A stretch of DNA of 64,000 bases from assembly GCA_023053545.1 (NCBI GenBank), contig JAKZAN010000001.1, forward strand, positions 5,786,565 to 5,850,564, given 5' to 3'. Below the pieces are notes generated by a model. The model searched no databases and was not told the DNA's origin. It saw only the letters and a list, made by a program, of their open reading frames with translations. Every line of letters begins with the position of its first letter. The stretch's first letter is position 1. This DNA comes from Lepidurus packardi (taxonomy: Eukaryota; Arthropoda; Branchiopoda; Notostraca; Triopsidae). A program made the position numbers and the translations under genes. This document shows, piece after piece, positions 22,608-34,890 of this stretch.

Positions 22608-25089
22608 TTAACTCAAGGGCTTGGGACGCATAGATCCGCCTGATTTACAACTTAGTAAAAACATGACTTTTTCCAGTGCGTAGCGTAACCGTGTGGCCAA
22701 CTCATCACTGCAGCCATGCTCCTGGAGCAACGAAAATCGGTACGTGCGGAAGTTCTTCTCCATATCAATGTACGTCACTGCGCCCATCAAGGGACACAAC
22801 ACGATCTTGGTATGATCAATAAAGAAGTTAATCTACAACAAGTTAACACCGGAAAACCATAATTAAATTCCGATCTCTCAATTATTGGTGAATAATCTTT
22901 TTTACCTGTAAAGTGCCATTAGAAAAGTGCATAACTACAGCTCGAGAGGTCCTAAACCACTGACGCACGCACGGAATACGTGACAACTCGTCGCCTTCAC
23001 GAGGAGTAATGGAAGCGCCCGCTTTAAGCAAATGTTCGTTCATGTAATGGCGGAAGTACGACAGTAATTTCACCTTCTTCTCGAGCGTACCAGGGTAATC
23101 TTGCAACGTGTAATACTGCTCACTTCCTCCTCGTTCAATATAATGAATGTTCCTTTAAAATATTCCAAATTATTCTTCTGAAAGCACTTTGCGTAGAGTA
23201 AGATTTTACATACTTTCCGTCTGTGAGCAGCAACAGCTTGGTCATATCGTTAAAAATCACGCCGATACTATCATCACAAAGCTGGTAACCGAATCCGTAT
23301 TTATCTGAGTAATCCACCCATTTCGAAACCCACACCATAGGTACTGCTGCTGGATCCTCAGCTTCATCTGTAAATCGAATAAAAAATGGTAAAATTAGGT
23401 CAAAACAAATTTTTTTAAAAATAATCAAAGAAAAACATAACTAAGAAATCTTCGAATTCTTACCCATATTAGCAGGAGTACCAGACTGGGCTTGGGGCGG
23501 GTTTGCCAAAAAGGACCGAAGTTGTCTTTCGAGGTCCTTTAAGTAGTATGGAAACATCTTGTCAGGTTCAGCAAGCAGATTGTTACTGTTACTGCTTCCA
23601 GCCGAAGGTGCATCTTTAGGTCCATCAGCGGGGTTCTTCAAAACAACTTCTTTCTTCACGACAATTTGGGGATTGCTTTCTATAAAGAAATGTAAGATCA
23701 GTTTTTTTTTTATTCCGGGAAATATTGTAAAAAATAATTTAAAAAACGAAAGGGTACAAACCTTTGGCGTTGATGTCCACCAAAGGCTTCCTGGTAGTGC
23801 CAGCCACCAAACTGATATTGTTCTTGGTATCAAAACGAGGCGAAGTTGTCAAGCAAGAGAGTGGCAAGCGACAAGGCAAATAGCCACCAGTCATAAACTC
23901 GTCATAGAGGACTTCCTCCACGTTAGGTCGACGAGCAGGTTCGCTTTGGAGCATCTTGACAATAATGTTCTTGGCAGAAGGTCCCACACGAGAAGGAACA
24001 GTGTATTCGTTTTTCTTGATACGACTGTACGTGTCCTTTAACGTCTGCGTCTCAAATGGAGGTCGGCCAACCAATAACGTGTACAAAATACACCCAATAG
24101 ACCAAATATCCACCTCGTAGCTGTGACCTTTCTTGTTAAGAACTTCTGGCGCAATGTAATTAGGTGTTCCACACAGCGTCCTAGACAAATAAGACAACAA
24201 TAATTATTCAATGAAGTAATTAATTCACTTTTGTAAATTAATTCTATTTATTATTCTATATATAAATTAATTATTTGTATAAGTAATTTTTTAAATAACT
24301 CCTAGTCTTAAAGGAACGTGCAAGGTTTATACAGTTATGACAGTTCTGTGCATTGAAAGGTGCTTAATTTACCTTTTGCGCTCTCCATCGAATTCAACGC
24401 GAGTAGCCAACCCGAAGTCGCCGACTTTGACTTCCATGTTGTCATTAAGGAATAAGTTGCCCAGCTTCAAATCCCGATGGATGATCTTTTGGTCGTGTAA
24501 AAACTGGACGCCAAGGAGGATGTGGCGAAGAAAATAACGAGCTTCAGGCTCTGTGAGAGCTTTACGACGTTTATGCAATTCCATTAAACTCTAAATTGGA
24601 TCCAAATACCAAAGAATAGGAAAGACAATGTTATTTTCCATATAGAGGCATTTGAGATGAAGGTTTTTTAAATAGTACCCTTTTGGAGCAGAGTTCTAAA
24701 ACGATATAGACAAAGTTTCGGTCCTCGAAGAAGCTGTGGAAGCTCACAATATGAGCATGGAACAGGACACGATGAATGGAGATTTCTTGAGCCATTTTGT
24801 CCTTTTGGTGCTGCTTGGTGAGCAGGCCTTTGGAGACGATCTTCCCAGCATAAATCGCCCTGGTATCCATGTCTACCAACTCGTAACATTTTGCAAAACC
24901 ACCCTATGAATAAACAAAGAAAAAGTTTCAGTTTAGAGTCACGAAAAGTAACAGTCGTTGAGTATCCTTTGTGTACCATACCTTGCCCAGGAATTTGCCT
25001 CTCTGATAGCGTCGTTTGGTGCCTGGATCCACTAAAATGTCTGGTATGGGTTCTTGGCCGGTAGGGTCTTTATTAGGCTGAAGACTCAT
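22608..25089 (-). CDS. polo: Polo kinase (PLK1 orthologue)
   Basis: Mitotic serine/threonine kinase of centrosomes, kinetochores and midbody. Eight exons on the minus strand: 25089-24982, 24903-24679, 24590-24373, 24180-23762, 23679-23464, 23367-23214, 23152-22906, 22832-22608, giving 603 residues, the length of human PLK1. Kinase landmarks: Gly-rich loop GKGGFAKC, Lys57 in [13 protein letters not shown] with Asp151, DFG at 169-171, T-loop Thr185 in [13 protein letters not shown] near residue 316 fits the destruction box. Polo box 1 starts [14 protein letters not shown], and the second polo box has [11 protein letters not shown] with the His/Lys phosphopeptide pincer. It ends MRPKPLS. All key residues are present. 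It is head-to-head with EMC3. Confidence 0.97.
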
Positions 25090-25894
25090 TGCTCTAGTAC
25101 AAATTAAAACGGTAATATAAAGGAGTTCTCCCCACACTTGATAGAATGTTCAACTCGCAGAAAAGCACAATTCAGGCCACGTTGCACTTCACAGGATTTT
25201 CAACTTCCAACTTCAACGGCCTGAACTGCTAACTGACAAAAATTTCAAACGGTCTCGCTGGTAGCAACCTGCTGGGGGACGCCCGAGCCGTGTGCCGATT
25301 GGCTTGTAGGATCACCCTTATGCTGCCGCATTGGCTGACTTTCATTTATATACCCCTCGACAGGATGCGAAACAACACACAAAAGGCCAGCTGTGGACAA
25401 AAGCGTACAAAACATGACGATTTTACTGGAAACGTATGACAAACGCAGAAAACTCCACGTCGTTTTGTAGGATTTTCTCGATGTATTTCGCTATTTATAG
25501 ATTTTTTAGAAATATAGCTGTATGCGAGCTTTTTTTGAAATATAGCTTTATTCGAGCTTTTTTAGAAATATATCTTTATTCGAGCTTCTACAATTCTCTT
25601 AGCTCATATTTGGAATAAAAATAACATAAATAATAAATAACATGAAAATAACCTAACCTTGATATAAAATTCGAATAAGATTAAAGTTAAAATTAACTCG
25701 TGGTAGTCAAGGTGAACAACCGATAGAGCCGTTTTGTTTACCCTGCCAGTTTGAAAGCTAACCGCCTAACATCCGGATTGGTCCTTAATGAGCATTATAT
25801 CGATTGAATAAGGTATCGGTTTCATTGGATCTTAAGCTATCGATACCGATACACATCTTGTTAAGGCTCTTTTCATACAGGAAAATTTGTGAAA
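25090..25894. promoter_or_regulatory. Divergent promoter region of polo and EMC3
   Basis: About 800 bases between the two start codons. The EMC3 side carries a perfect TATCGATA box (25838-25845) and a related tatcgatt (25798-25805). Short repeats of a gagct/aaatata type (25495-25590) lie in the middle. No TATA box is evident. Confidence 0.55.
25838..25845 (+). promoter_or_regulatory. DRE (DREF-type) box TATCGATA
   Basis: Perfect palindromic TATCGATA 50 bases upstream of the EMC3 start codon. This is the DNA replication-related element bound by DREF in insects, typical of housekeeping and proliferation genes. Function here is inferred. Confidence 0.55.
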
Positions 25895-27049
25895 ATGGCT
25901 GAGCTGTTATTGGATCCGGATATCAGAATATGGGTGTTTTTACCCATAGTAATGATCACTTTCTTGACGGGTATACTGCGGCATTATGTATCTATTTTGA
26001 TCTCATCACAGAAAAAGGTTGAGCTTCAGCAAGTCCAAGATAGGTAGGAAAAGCATGGTTAAAATATTTCCTCTTCCTGGGTTTATATAATCCGAAATGC
26101 ATGGAAATTGGAAAGGAAACTAGTGACTTTGGTTCTTAATTCTTACTGTCCGGAAGTTGCTATGTTTAAACCTAATTAATTGTGTATTCTTGCAGTCAAG
26201 CCATGATGCGAGCACGAGTCTTGCGAGAAAATGGAAAATACCTGCCCAAAAGTGCGTTTTTAATGCGAAGGTACTTCTTCAATAGCGAGGAATCAGGTAT
26301 GTGGAGAACTTTAGAAATCTTCTACCGGAATAAACTCTCGCTAATTTTCTGTCTCTTATTTTCGTTTTTTCTTGTCATTTAGGTTATTTTAAAACCCAGA
26401 AAAGAGCTCCAGTTGCCAATAATCCAATGACAGACCCCAGTATGATGACAGAAATGCTTAAAGGAAACGTAACCAACGTTTTACCCATGATCGTTATTGG
26501 AGGCTGGATTAACTGGGCCTTTTCGGGTTTCGTTACAAGTAAAGAAAATAATCATTATACCGGGAGAATTATCCCCTTATAAAATTTCGTTATGAAATAA
26601 TACCTCTTTATCGCTTTTTTAGCCAAAGTTCCCTTTCCATTGACGCTACGTTTTAAGCCCATGCTGCAACGAGGAGTAGAACTCGTATCCTTAAACGCAT
26701 CTTGGGTCTCTTCAGCGTCGTGGTACTTCTTAAACGTGTTTGGTTTGCGCAGCATCTATGCCTTAGTCTTGGGAGAAAACAACGGTAGAAATCATTACTG
26801 TTTTGTATACTTCAAAGCTGAAATTGTTTTTTTTTAAATATTTTTTTTCTGTTATTAGCGGCCGATCATTCAAAAGCCATGCAAGACCAAATGTCTGGGG
26901 CTGCCATGGCGATGCCTCAAGATCCCAAAGCTGCTTTTAAAGCTGAATGGGAAGCTTTGGAAGTGGTGGATCATCAATGGGCCTTGCGTCACGTGGAGAA
27001 CGATCTTCTTGGCTTAACCCACCTGGAGTCTCATCCTAAAAGTGAATAA
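25895..27049 (+). CDS. EMC3: ER membrane protein complex subunit 3
   Basis: Core subunit of the EMC, the ER insertase for transmembrane domains; member of the Oxa1/YidC/Get1 superfamily. Five exons: 25895-26043, 26196-26296, 26383-26538, 26623-26784, 26859-27049, giving 252 residues (human 261). Landmarks: [20 protein letters not shown] (first membrane helix), [96 protein letters not shown] and [18 protein letters not shown]. The C-terminus is a few residues shorter than in vertebrates, after [13 protein letters not shown]. The gene looks intact. Confidence 0.97.
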
Positions 27050-27410
27050 GAACAACCAAAAAAGTTTTCGTCTATATTGTATTGTAATTCTGTCATATTA
27101 AACCTTATTCCAACCCTAAACGGCGTTTTTAGTACCAAATAACATGACTTTCTTATAACCTTCTTTTACTTCGTTATATTTTTTTTAACAAGTTAGAGAG
27201 GAACTGAACACCAATTGTAATTTTGGTAACAATCCAAAGTTTGGGAAAAGGAACTGCAAACAATTCTTGAGTTTCATCCCAGTTTGCTTTTCACTTCGTT
27301 ATAAGGGATTACGCAGTTGGACTGTAAGTATTTACAAGTTTGGTTTTTCGTACAGGCGAAGTTGGCTGCATCTCAACAGCCGCTTGTTGTTCTCCGTCTA
27401 GATAAACACT
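27050..27410. other. Short convergent intergenic space
   Basis: 361 bases separate the EMC3 stop from the stop of the minus-strand gene at 27411. ATTAAA near 27098 may be the EMC3 poly(A) signal. Nothing else was recognised. Confidence 0.5.
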
Positions 27411-28436
27411 CTAAAGGGATGGTTTAGCTACCTTTAGGCTAGTCTTTAGGATGCGTTTTACGTCAGGACCATTTGCGCTAACTGTTTCACACTGCTCAGG
27501 CGTGTACGTTTCCTTCTTGGGACACGCTTCATTGGCCTGGCGTCTAAGCTCGTGAATCCCTGCTGAGCATTTAGAGGATTGCGATTCACCCTGAACGTGG
27601 GAGTCCGAACTTCCGCACCAAACGTTGCTCGAGCCCTTGATGCAGGCACGCGCTGTCACCTCCTCGTCTAATTTGGCCTCGTACGAATGACTGACGTTGT
27701 CCTGGGGCTCATATAAAGCTGCCTCGTGTGACAGTGCAGTTACCGGGGATTCTTCACTGTGATAAGAACTCGCAGGGCTATAACTCCGCAGTTGGAATGT
27801 GTCCGAAAACGCGACGCGTTTGCTTCCATTAGTGGTTGTAGCTGCTTCGTCTTCTTTACGCTTGCTTTGAGTATCACAGCTCTGCGACGACAGTTTAAGG
27901 AACATGCTCCAATCGCGACTGCCCGAGTAATCCGTATCAGGCTTCGTGCCATTGCGAGGCTATAATTAAGATCATATGTTAATTGTGTAATAAACTTTTC
28001 CCATTTTCTTGTTGTAAATTCCGTATTACGTTCTTGACGACGTTTTTAGGGTCTCGTGACTCGAGCAAACGTTTGAAATCAAACTTGTTGACCGTAAGAG
28101 ATTTCGATCCGTCCCTTCCATCTGTTAAAATAATATTTGTTTTAAGGTTTTAAAGATGCTTTAACTAAGGACAATACTGTTGGTGGGTGGTGGTTGCTGC
28201 CGACTTATATAAGATGCATATTGCAGGCTTATTATATCCATGCTTGTGGTGCCCCGATGGCTTTTCAGAGGGTTATCGAGAACAGGCTGGGCACTTTGAG
28301 CTCGTATTAACTCGCCCATTCCAAAGGATGCGGGTTTGTCGCGTTGTTCTAGTTGCCTTTGTTTGAAAAACTCGCGCTGTTTCTGCAATTCTGTTCGGCG
28401 ACGAACTCTGTTACGAGAACCGCCAGTCCAATTCAT
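27411..28436 (-). CDS. Protein with REDIC1/C12orf40-type N-terminus
   Basis: Three exons on the minus strand, 28436-28178, 28121-28030 and 27959-27411, joined in phases 1 and 0, give 299 residues. The start MNWTGGSRNRVRRR was preferred over an upstream in-frame Met because MNWxGGSRxR is the conserved N-terminus of vertebrate REDIC1/C12orf40, a meiotic crossover factor. A basic coiled-coil-like stretch (RTELQKQREFFKQRQLEQR) follows. The remainder is Ser/Glu-rich and probably disordered, with KRVAFSDTFQLRSYSPASSY and a short DPKNVVKN-PRNGTKPDTDY joint. Vertebrate REDIC1 is about twice as long. Assignment rests on the N-terminal motif only. Confidence 0.5.
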
Positions 28437-29399
28437 GTTTCTTTTCGAGAAAATGAATTTCGATTTCGTTCCCAAACTTCGAAATCTTTAAAATTCAGCC
28501 AAATTGTCGAGCTAAAGACTCGGTAGATGGCGTTTGCTCTACTTCGTCATCTAAAATTCTTGCGTTTTTGAACGTTGGGAATTCCTGGCATGTGCTCTGC
28601 TACATGTGTTGATTAGTACGAAAGTGTAGACCCAGTGGTATGAGAAAAAGGACGAAAAACAGGTTAACGTAAGTATACAGATTTCCCTGAAATCTGAATT
28701 GTGTTGCTATGGTTGTATCTGCGGAAGATATTTCCCGATTTCCATGTTTCAGAAATTTCAGCCTTTGCCAACTCCGTCTGGCAACTTAATTTAGTGTCAA
28801 ATAGTTTGTTACTTTTGTTTATAACACATTCCGCCACCTTATTTTGGCCAGGTGTTATTTAGAAATTCTAAGTAGAAATTACAGTCCGTTATAGATTTAC
28901 CTTGCGCTCATCCTTTTGTTGTTTCTTGCTCCTCTGATGTTGAGGTATTTATTCTAATCTTGCGAGATAAAAGTCGAGCTGCTTTCGCTGCAGTTAGTCC
29001 AAGTTGTTGGCACAGGGAGCTCGACAGATTTCGTAGTCCAGCGTCTATAGAATGGGACGACATACTTTTCAGCTTACTCATCCTTACCTTAATTGGGAGT
29101 TTGAAACCGACAGCAAAGAAAAGCCAGGGCTTCATAGAATACAAGATCTTTTAGACATATACATTTTTTTTTATTATTATATTGAACCAAGAAACTAATA
29201 CGACATTTGGCATTCCTAAGACTAGAGCAGTTTAGCGTACTGTACTAAAACTTCTGCCAAGAAGCTTTATGAAGAGGAAGACCTGGGAAACCGAGCAAAT
29301 TGGACTGTGACGTCAGACAAACTTTCTTCCGAAAAAAACTCGCAGTTGCAGATTAAAGAACCCCTTTTCGTTTTGCATCTATAGAAGCGAGTAATCAAA
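28437..29399. other. Intergenic space upstream of the REDIC1-like gene
   Basis: About 960 bases. A minus-strand open frame at 28908-29144 (ending LLSRKIRINTSTSEEQETTKG) could be a small protein, but no family was recognised. TGACGTCA at 29308-29315 and a CTCF-like TAGATGGCG at 28524-28532 are the only motifs noted. Confidence 0.4.
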
Positions 29400-29712
29400 A
29401 TGGCGGTAGGTTTCTTGATAAGACAGGAAAAAGCTTTGACTGTAATCTTTATCCCTCATTCGTTCAAGTCCTATCAAAAGGGTCAGACTGGCCAAGTTGT
29501 AAAACTCTGTGCAAGTTAGTAATCGTGTATCCAGACACACTCCCATAGTTGGAAGTTGTTGCTTTTCTCACACTCAGGAATTCCGCATTCCCGACGAGTG
29601 CTATACACTCGAGCAATTTCGGATTCTGGAAAAAGTTCTAGGACTTTCCGCTTCCCAACTACGCCTTCTTCTGAACGTGAAACAGGCTCCGCCCCTTTTG
29701 CTCAACGAATAA
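29400..29712 (+). CDS. Candidate 46-residue microprotein, two exons
   Basis: ATGGCG is followed at once by a strong donor (gtaggt). The next good acceptor (tctcacactcag) opens phase 0 into 29578-29712. Exons 29400-29405 and 29578-29712 give 46 residues beginning MAEFRIPDECYTLEQFRIL and ending APPLLLNE, with an amphipathic, Leu-rich helix (LEQFRILEKVLGLSASQLRLLL). AATAAA at about 29846 would serve as poly(A) signal, and a perfect CRE lies 92 bases upstream. No family was recognised. A longer reading through the first intron would change the N-terminus, so the gene model is tentative. Confidence 0.3.
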
Positions 29713-31517
29713 ACCTCGTGAGACATTCAGTTGCTGCAGCACCTCGCCTTAGGCTAGGAAGCAACGAAATTTCTGCGTCCCCGAAGACCCGGACATCCTT
29801 CTCAGTTAGCCCAACAATCCTATTTTCTCACCGAAGAAAATCTAAAAATAAACTGATAACTAATAGACACTCCTGAGTTTGTCACACATTTCCGAGAACG
29901 TATTTTCTGTATTTTTGAACTTGTCAAGTGTCAGTGAAAAAGTGAAGTGGGGAAAGATACAAACTCTCAGATAAGCTCCAAAGAGTCACGGGGTAAACAC
30001 CCAAAGGAATTCCAGTATGGATTTGCACCTTAACACATTGAATGCTCCATTCTGAAGTTTGTCCCACACAGTACGAACGGGGTATAACTTTTTGTTTTAA
30101 ACTGTTTGAAGAATTCATAATTTTTGTTTAAGTTTTCTGCTTCTTTCTTAGCCGCTGCTTAGTATAAGGACGTGAATATTAGACAGAAAAATAAACTTTT
30201 TCCTTTTTTTTAAACATTTCATTCGAGTGCTATGGATTCGTGTGAACCAGTCCAGGTTGCGGGAGCAAAAGAGGAGCATCTCATTAGCAGCGAGATAGTA
30301 CCGTGGTGCTACCCCTGGATATGTTCAGCACCTCTGAGAATTACTTCCACAGCTAAATTGCTTCCAGTTAAACTCCCTCCACCCCTTTTGGCCCTCAGCC
30401 TCCCTTGTTTTGCTTATCAACCGCCCGCAAAAGACAAAGGGTTCGCTCCTTTTCCAAAAGTACGAGCAGCAAGCAAGCAAAAGGTGTCGGAAACTGTGCT
30501 TTACCTGATGCTGCGTTTTACAACTCGCACACCGACCATTATCCCGTAGATAATAACTAGTAATATTACCCACACACTGGTTGGGGAAATTTAACAGCTT
30601 GGGGAAAACTTTTTCCTTTTTTTTCTTTCATCCTTTCATATGCACATATTTCTTCCCATCTAGAGAATCTGCGTTCTAAACGGTCTAAGTGAAATGCAAA
30701 TTTGGATAGAATTTCATTTTTTTCCGGCGAATGTTTCCATGGAATGTTATTGAGTAGAGAAATCGAGCCTTGTAGTCAAGTTTCTTATCAATACGAGCTT
30801 AGTTGTATTTTTTTGTTTTGGACAGAATAAGTTGGCATTTTTCTAATCTTGAGTTTAAATTCCATAGATGCTTAATAATCTTGTGCTATGCCCTTTTTCC
30901 ATGGCACCAGTCTAATCAGTTATCTTACGACTTCCCCCAAACTTAATTTTACGACATGTTCTCTCGTCAGGAAAAAGAAATTATTCGTTTATTTCCGTAT
31001 GGATTTTCCTAGGAAATGTTTCGTTTAAATAAGCATTTTGTCAAGGTATCGAGCTATGCTAGCGCAAAAACGTTAGGGACATGTAGACCGAAATGGAGGA
31101 CAATTTATCTCGATGTTTTTGATCCCATATCTCCTTTTGACCGAGTTCAATTCCGTCCGTTGGAGCTGTGAAATGTAGGCTGGGATGAAATTATAGATTG
31201 TTCAAGACCTTGTAACCCCCTCTTTGTTTGCTCCCCATCGAGGACCAAGTTTAGCAATTTTAAGCTCTTTTTATTATAGTTATGCACATAGACGCATTCA
31301 TTATGCATGAGACAACGTCTTATCCACTTTATGGGGGTGGACGATAGGTGTTGGGAAAATCATGAAGTTTCGTGACGTCATTGGGTGACCATAAAGGACA
31401 ACAATTTTTTTTTATTGTTATAATTTTCTTGATTTATGACCGCAATGCTAAAAAAAAAGAAAAAAAAACTTGCTTAATTAATTTTATTTTTTCATTTTTT
31501 TCGCGTTTTTCTTTCAG
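29713..31517. other. Upstream flank of the PKA locus
   Basis: 1.8 kb without a recognised gene. Frames at 29556-29876 and 30232-30549 overlap or lie here but show no family signature. A perfect CRE palindrome sits near the right end (31373-31380). An untranslated first exon of the PKA long form may be hidden in this stretch. Confidence 0.4.
31373..31380. promoter_or_regulatory. CRE palindrome TGACGTCA
   Basis: Perfect cAMP-response element about 190 bases upstream of the ATG of the distant PKA first coding exon. CREB-type factors bind this palindrome; its use here is inferred. Confidence 0.5.
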
Positions 31518-31571
31518 GTTTGAGGTTACCGGTGTTATTCTGAAAGGGTTTTATTGTCCGACCCATTTACC

Positions 31572-31620
31572 ATGCCGTTCTTTGGCTTTGGGAAGAAGAA
31601 GGCCGACAAGGAAGTCGCGG
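31572..31620 (+). CDS. Distant alternative first coding exon of PKA catalytic subunit
   Basis: An exon from the acceptor ttttctttcag (exon start about 31518) to the donor gtaagt at 31621. It holds a short leader and then ATG with 16 codons, MPFFGFGKKKADKEVA, ending in phase 1. Phase 1 is shared by the classical PKA first exon (56040), by the cassette at 48528 and by the acceptor of the common exon at 58487. No other plus-strand gene is recognised downstream, so PKA is the natural recipient. This end would lack the Gly2 myristoylation site and instead start hydrophobic-basic. Confidence 0.5.
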
Positions 31621-31805
31621 GTAAGTTCTATTGATTCATTTTTTATCAGCTGTTTACAACCATATACCTCCCGAGCAATCAAATTAGGAGTATAATAGCT
31701 CAATTTGCGCTCATTTGGAGCTTGGGCGTCCTGTACATATAAAGGACACCACGTAGAATCACGTGCTCTACATAGCTAATAGGTTTGAGCTCTAATATGT
31801 GGCTT

Positions 31806-32078
31806 CTAATATGCCGAACAATGGCGCACTACATTATATTGGACATCAACTAGGTATTTTTCAAACGAGTATTGACTGTGAGTGTAGTTTAAGCACAATT
31901 TCTTGTTAGAGAGGTCAAGTGGGGAATCTTTCGGTTCAAATATCTTAATTATGGATGGTAGACGACGCTTTTGAACTTCAAACTTGTCGTTAGGGTTTAA
32001 TTTTAAAGTATAAGATTCGCCGACTGTGTTTTTTAAGGTTTTTAGTTGGGAAATAGCGATTTTTTTTTTCTTGGGCAT
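31806..32078 (-). other. Short antisense open frame with a PLDLS motif
   Basis: 90 residues beginning MPKKKKIAISQLKTL, with DSPLDLSNKKL. PxDLS is the classical CtBP-binding peptide, and the KKKK start could be a nuclear signal. There is no other evidence that it is expressed; it may be an isolated exon or a chance frame. Confidence 0.15.
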
Positions 32079-34890
32079 TGAAGTTTTTTTGGTATTTTTT
32101 TGCCTGGCATGCAGTGCTGCGGGATTGGAGGAAAGTATTTGGCAACAGGCCCAAGATTGTCATTGATTTCTGGTAAGCTTTCGGTTTTGAACAAAAGGGT
32201 GGGTTATTGGCAAGGCTGTATAGAAAGGGGACCTTATAGAAGCTTTTTGATGAGTCTCGCAGGGTTTCGAGACTGTTGGAAAACTATGTCAGGCATAATT
32301 AGAGGGGAGTTCGGGAAGTTTATTAGAGTTGCAACAACCGCTATTACGAAACGCGTCAAGTCAGCAGTCTTGTGGACTTGTGTATATCAAAGACTTGTCT
32401 TTGGCTTCTATTTTGGCACGATACTAGCTTACGAAGGGGTTGGATAGGCTTTTTGGTGGTACTGCACAAGCACAGACAGACATATACAGTTTGCTTCGCG
32501 TGCCGCTGCATAACTAAATAACTTGCATGCCAGCCCTTTTCAAGCAGTGAGACATGTTTTGCATAAGCTATACCGGAGTGATACTTGCCTTATGCAACAA
32601 AAATTTTAAGGCAATTTCAGGCGTTCGTATGTCCCACTGCCCTTCGATTTCTACCGCTGGAGCGTCGTGTCCACTTTGCCTTTCGCTAAAGGTATAGATT
32701 TTCACCCTAACAGGGAAACCCTACCGTTATGTCAGGATTTGAAAGTTTAGCGGTTTAGAGCAGTGGAAGGGATTAACGGTTAGATTTGAAAGGTTCCGTT
32801 GAGATCAACGCAAAAATGAAAAATTTTTTGTTTTCACTTACGGAGTACATAAATATGATGTTACTTTTTATATTTCGTTTTGTTGTAACTTTTTTATGCT
32901 GTATGCGTCAGTTTCTTTCTGCCTCTGGAAAAAAAGGCAGCTATAAAAACGTTCGAATTTGTTTCTTGTTGCTTGTGGTTTTCACTTTACGGAGAAAGAA
33001 ACCTTATTTTAGCTTGTTTTTTGTAAGTAAGTCTTTGTGCTACGGAACAGGGAAGACGCATAAAACATTCGATTCTGAGCGTGGGTTTAGCCAACCGAGA
33101 TGACAGAATAGTCGTGAAAAACGTTGCTGGTTCGTTTTTCTCGTTTCTTCGTTTTTTTTGCACGGATCTCTGGCTTGCTTCCTGCGGGAAGTCTATTAAT
33201 TTCTTCCAGTATAATTCATATAGACGTGGATCTTATTATTTTAGTCTGAACAATGAAAACCTCTCGGGGGTGTACCTACTTCTTTCATGTGCGACAAAGC
33301 ACAATTATATAACGTTCGATTTATTGCCTAACTGAACAAAGAGCATTTTTATTGTCGCTATTCTTGCTAAAAGCAATCATAGAAAGAAGGCGACTAGCGT
33401 TAGCTTTTAGTAAGAATGAATTGCGTAGTAGAAAGTAATTCTTATATCAATGAACTTTCAGCAAGAAGGAAATTTTCACAAAATGAAAGTGATCGACTAG
33501 GTGTCGCTCTGCAGCTCTGTATTTAGCTTGGCTCTGGCTGTGAAACTGTCACGCATTTTTAATTTTATTGCCTATTTTCGCTTCTCGCCTAACTGGTATG
33601 ATTAAATTAGACCTTCAAGGCTGCGCGTTTTGGCTGACTGACTCCTTAGATATCTTGGATACGATTTGCTTTATCTTGGCTTCTTTAAGAACTGATCTGA
33701 CAGTACGGAATATTTTGAGACATCCATTTTTGGTTAGCTTTTATTAAATACATTAATTTCCTTTTTTCATGGATTAGATGAAGTCAGTTAGACTAGAACA
33801 TGGGGCACGAACTCCCGTAATTGAGGACTAGTGCAAAAATTCGGTTGAATTGATGGAATTTAAGTAAGAGATGAAACGTTCTAAAAATGTATTGGAATGC
33901 TGTTAATTAAGTTACTTATACGCCTGCTTTTACATGCATCGGAAGGCTGTGGAGTATAGTTGAACTCCTTTGTTATTGTACTCCGAATGCATACGCTAAT
34001 ACGATACGAGTTCCCTTGACCTTATCTTATCTCATTTTAATAGAGTTAGTATATCTCTCCCAAGTCTCGATCAAGCTGTTGGGATGGCGAGAAAAGGACA
34101 TGTTTTCTTGAACAGCTATTTTCTTTAAGATTTCAAACAAACAAGCAAATGTTTTTTTCCATCCTTCCTGGTGACTCTGATTCATGTCTTTCCGCTTCCA
34201 AGATGGGCTGTCTTGCCTCCGAAAGTAGAACGGAATGGTGATCAGCGTGCAGAAATGAAGATGCTTTGTTTGTTTTTTTCTGATCTTCTCCCATTGCACT
34301 GGAAACTTTGGAACGTATAGGTTTTGATAAGCGCCGCCACGAAGACGATTACGACTTTTGTCTTATATCACCCACCCTTATGCAGACAAAAGGGGCTACC
34401 CCTTAAACAGGGGGTGAGGAGTACGATCCAATGTACTTGGAGATGTTCAGGAAAGAGAAAAAAAAACGGAAAAGGTCGATAAATCTTCCGATAATGCATT
34501 TTAAGGACAAGGAAATGAGGTAATACCCCAGAGGCTGTATTCCTAAGGTGAACTATACGAACCAAGGAGGTTTTCTAGAGGTTATGGCCATTCTTAGTGA
34601 GCCATTCATTATCTATTTCCTAGAACCTTGGGTAAGGAGATTCTGGCGAGATTTTTTGGGTCGAATAAGAAAGGCGAGTTATCCTTTCCTATCTCTTGAA
34701 CCGCATAGTCTAGGCATCTAGCGGCAGCAATAGCTATTACGTTTCAAAACGAACGTTTGTTAACTTCTTGATCTTTCTCAGTTTTTGTATACTTTATATT
34801 GCCCTAAATTCTCTTTCGAAAATAAATCTAGAAGATCAAAGCTTAATAACAGTTTCAACTGTGTTTGTGTTGTCTTTGGAAGTTATATGC

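Noticed and set aside
32100-32447. 115-codon plus-strand frame
   Set aside because: No motif, and its end does not provide a phase-1 donor that would make it a PKA first exon.
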